64,000 nucleotides of DNA from Quercus robur. Lineage: Eukaryota; Streptophyta; Magnoliopsida; Fagales; Fagaceae. A program made the translations under genes and the position numbers. How positions within the stretch are numbered: position 1 is the first letter of the stretch; each line of letters opens with the position of its first letter. Of the stretch, positions 61,435 through 64,000 are shown in pieces. The DNA lies in the NCBI RefSeq assembly GCF_932294415.1, contig NC_065539.1, positions 35,194,501 to 35,258,500 on the forward strand, read 5' to 3'. The notes beneath the pieces are model-generated. The model saw only the letters and a program-made list of their open reading frames with translations, did no database searches and was not told the origin of the DNA.

Positions 61435-62593
61435 TAGACATGGCAAAACGGGCAGATCAGGTCGGGTTAATTAGGTTGTAGGTCAAACGAGTCACGGGTA
61501 AAAAATGGGTCATTTTAAGCAGGTTAAAAAGAGTTCGGGTCAATTGGGTTGCGGGTCGAGTCAGGTTGGGTCGAGTTGACCTGTATTTTTCACATGAATT
61601 TTTTATTTTTTTTATTTTTATAAAGAAAACAACATGTATTTGCCATTTGGAAAGTTATGCAACAAATTACTTGTTGTAAAATGTATTATTTTGAATTCAC
61701 CACTTATGTCAAGAATGAACTCAATTAAACTTATTAATACTTATTCAATAATTTTAATATTATACAAATCTTAACATTGCTATCTAAAACAAAATAACAT
61801 AAAGATAAGTAAAACAAATATAGAAGTTTTACTTTACACATTATCAACATCCCTAAACATAAAACAAAATTACAAATGACTTATTGGATAACTCATTTGA
61901 TAAAGAATAAAAACATATAAGAAATTTACAATCTTGAAAATTAATTTTATAATCTATTATCAATTGTGGTTGACACTCTATTTCAATTTGAGATATACAT
62001 TAAAGTTTGATTGCTTATTATTTATATATGGTATTTTTTATGAATATTATATCATTGTTAAGCAACACATACTCTAGGAAATATCATAATTTATTTTGAA
62101 AAGCTGTTTATTTTGGACATAAATTGTTAAAAAATAGGTTTAAGCATTCATAATTTATGCTAATTTGATACTTCGGCTTCACTATTTTCACACTTGTGAA
62201 TGTTTCTCACACATGTCTACAATTTTAAATCTATATTTTTAACTCTACAGATTATCTTGGCATGTACTTTGCTATTTGATATCTAAAAATCTTTACTCAT
62301 TACAGAATGCTCAACCACATGCATTTATCTTTCAATTAATTTGCATGCAGCTATGTAAATGTATCAATTGTTTCCTTAAAACTCACAATAAACAATTAAA
62401 CCAATATTGTCTTAATTTTACTATTTTTTTTACCCAAAAAAAAAATTTAAAAAAATTGTTCGGGTTTGGGTCGGGTTGACCCGCAAAAAACACAGGTCGG
62501 GTCACGAGTCAACTCGTTTTTGCTTTAGGTAAAAAACAAATCGGGTTCGGGCCGGGTCGGGTTAGAAAATTCTGACTCGTTTTGCCATGTCTA
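61435..62593. mobile_element. hAT-type non-autonomous element (1159 bp)
   Basis: Ends TAGACATGGCAAAACG and, reversed, TAGACATGGCAAAACG are a perfect inverted repeat of 16 bp. ATTATTTC flanks both sides (61427-61434 and 62594-62601), an 8-bp target duplication. Subterminal zones are dense with GGGTCGGGTT/AACCCG words. The centre is AT-rich without a transposase. Confidence 0.9.
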
Positions 62594-62601
62594 ATTATTT
62601 C

Positions 62602-63545
62602 CAAGGTTGTTTGGCAAATATCTCGCACTCCAACTGTGTTGCAGTACTACAACCTCTTCTCTTCTCTTGATATTGGCTTTGGTCCCAATATGATTGAACA
62701 ATCCAACCACTTTGCATGGGATCCTACAACTATACCATAGCTAGCTATGGATAAGCTTTTGGCTCATAGATGATAGACCCATTGACATTTGCTTTCTATT
62801 TTGACCCCATCTTGAAACAATGGGAAACCTTACCTAATCATTTTTACTATTTATAACGTTGTGACTGTGTTGGGGGAAAAATCCTAAATCTCCTCAATGT
62901 ATATGTGTGAATTAAAATATATAACTACCAAGCAATAGCAATATTATGGAAACAAAAATTTCAGCAAACACCACAAAATACGGTAAGAACACCTAATCTT
63001 ACGTGAAAAACCCTCCGGTGTAGAAGGAAAAACCACGGGGCAACTCTAAAAAAATGTCCACAATGAAATAGAGATTACAACTATCAAGTTTATGCCAAAC
63101 TTAAGTCTACAATAAATTGGATATACAACAAATAAATCTCAAGGAGTAAATACAATCTTGTTAGGTTCTAAAAGTTTAGAACAATTGGCAAACCGTGAGC
63201 ACAAACTTGTCTAAATATAGATTTTAGGAGTTAATAGGTATGATTAGACAATGTTCAAGATGCTGCAAGTCAAAATACAAGAATAAGGAAGCTGCAAGTT
63301 CAAGAATTCGAAACATGCCAGGTTCGACCGATCGAGTGAACAAGTTCGACCAATCGAAAGACGGGTTCTGCATAATTTAACTAAAGCCCATCAGCCTATT
63401 AAGCCCATTAAGTGATTAGGGTTTTAGATCTATTTCACATAGTATTTAAAAAATAAAAAATTAAAAAATTAAAAAAAAAAACCCCTAAGGCACGTTTTGT
63501 TATGACTTTGGAGGTGCTCTTGTGAAATCTAAAAGGTGTTGTGCC
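62602..63545. other. Intergenic with probable retroelement remnant
   Basis: The stretch 62995-63060 (CTTACGTGAAAAACCCTCCG followed by a GAAAAACCACGGG word) resembles sequence common in plant LTR retrotransposons. Two GTTCGACC(G/A)ATCGA words lie near 63322 and 63345. No element ends could be defined. Confidence 0.3.
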
Positions 63546-64000
63546 TAGGATTGACAACGGGTCGGGTTCGGACTGGGTTTTTTGATACCCGAACTCGACC
63601 CGCAGGTCCTTATCCATTACCCGAACCTGGCCCATTTAATAAACGAGTTTTTTTCAAAACTCCAAACTTGCCCCGTCGGGCCTTGCGGGCCCCGTCCAAC
63701 AGTTTCTGAGCCTAATCAAAAGTTGTGGCCCAATACGACCCAATCATTAAAAAAAATAAAATATAAAAAAATAAAAAATCAATTTTACATCCAAAAATCA
63801 CAACCACAGATTTAGAAACACAAATCACAAACCCAAACATAAACACAAATCAGTTTTTTTTTTTTTTTTTTTTTTTTTGATCTTCTTTGTTAATATAGAC
63901 TCTTCACTCATATAAAAAAAAATAAAAAAATAAAAACACAAACACAAACATAAATAGAAACACAAATCATTTTTTTTTTTTTTTTTTTTTTTTGCTCTTC
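63546..64000. mobile_element. hAT-type element, left end only
   Basis: Starts TAGGATTGACAACGGGTCGG and has the same GGGTCGGGTTCGG / CCCGAACTCGACCCG subterminal words as the elements at 46371 and 61435. Two long poly-T runs follow. The right end lies beyond the window, so the assignment rests on these words only. Confidence 0.5.

Overview
The window is nuclear DNA of a flowering plant. It has large split genes with GT-AG introns, AT-rich intergenic DNA, long microsatellites, many MITEs, SINEs and LINE tails, and plant Ty3/gypsy retrotransposons. The genes are typical of eudicots: a plastid ribosomal protein with a transit peptide, and an NPG1-related calmodulin-binding TPR protein. The retroelement and its antisense genes resemble sequences I associate with woody Fagales (oak, beech). 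I hold that taxon only at modest confidence.

Layout. 1-2537: the 3' part of one Ty3/gypsy element (78-bp tandem array, spacer, 3' LTR). 3480-21300: a U2AF65-like splicing factor on + (non-coding first exon, nine coding exons, 969 aa), with introns full of small transposons. 23238-24802: plastid ribosomal protein L28 on +, two exons. 27272-32822: eIF2B subunit beta on -, nine exons, 409 aa. 33773-35225: a Harbinger-like TIR element. 38079-43036: an NPGR2-like TPR protein on -, five coding exons, 731 aa. 44500-48204: a SINE, a Tourist-type MITE, a hAT MITE and a second Harbinger-like element. 49634-60643: a full-length 11-kb Ty3/gypsy element with TTAAA target duplication, decayed gag-pol, an 82-bp tandem array and an antisense gene-like block. 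61435-64000: one complete hAT-type element and the left end of another.

The four host genes are unrelated housekeeping or developmental genes: pre-mRNA splicing, plastid translation, cytosolic translation initiation and calmodulin/TPR signalling. All four reading frames remain open across splice junctions derived by hand. I see no host gene cluster or operon-like logic.

The most interesting structure is in the large retroelement. Between integrase and the 3' LTR, the opposite strand carries an antisense transcription-unit-like block: a TATA box, an ATG, at least four exon-like ORFs, and two GT-AG introns that keep phase. A related but different element at the left edge keeps the same antisense TATA position and a related tandem array, but not the antisense ORF. 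All coordinates, splice sites, target duplications and LTR differences were read by eye; no alignment or database search was run.
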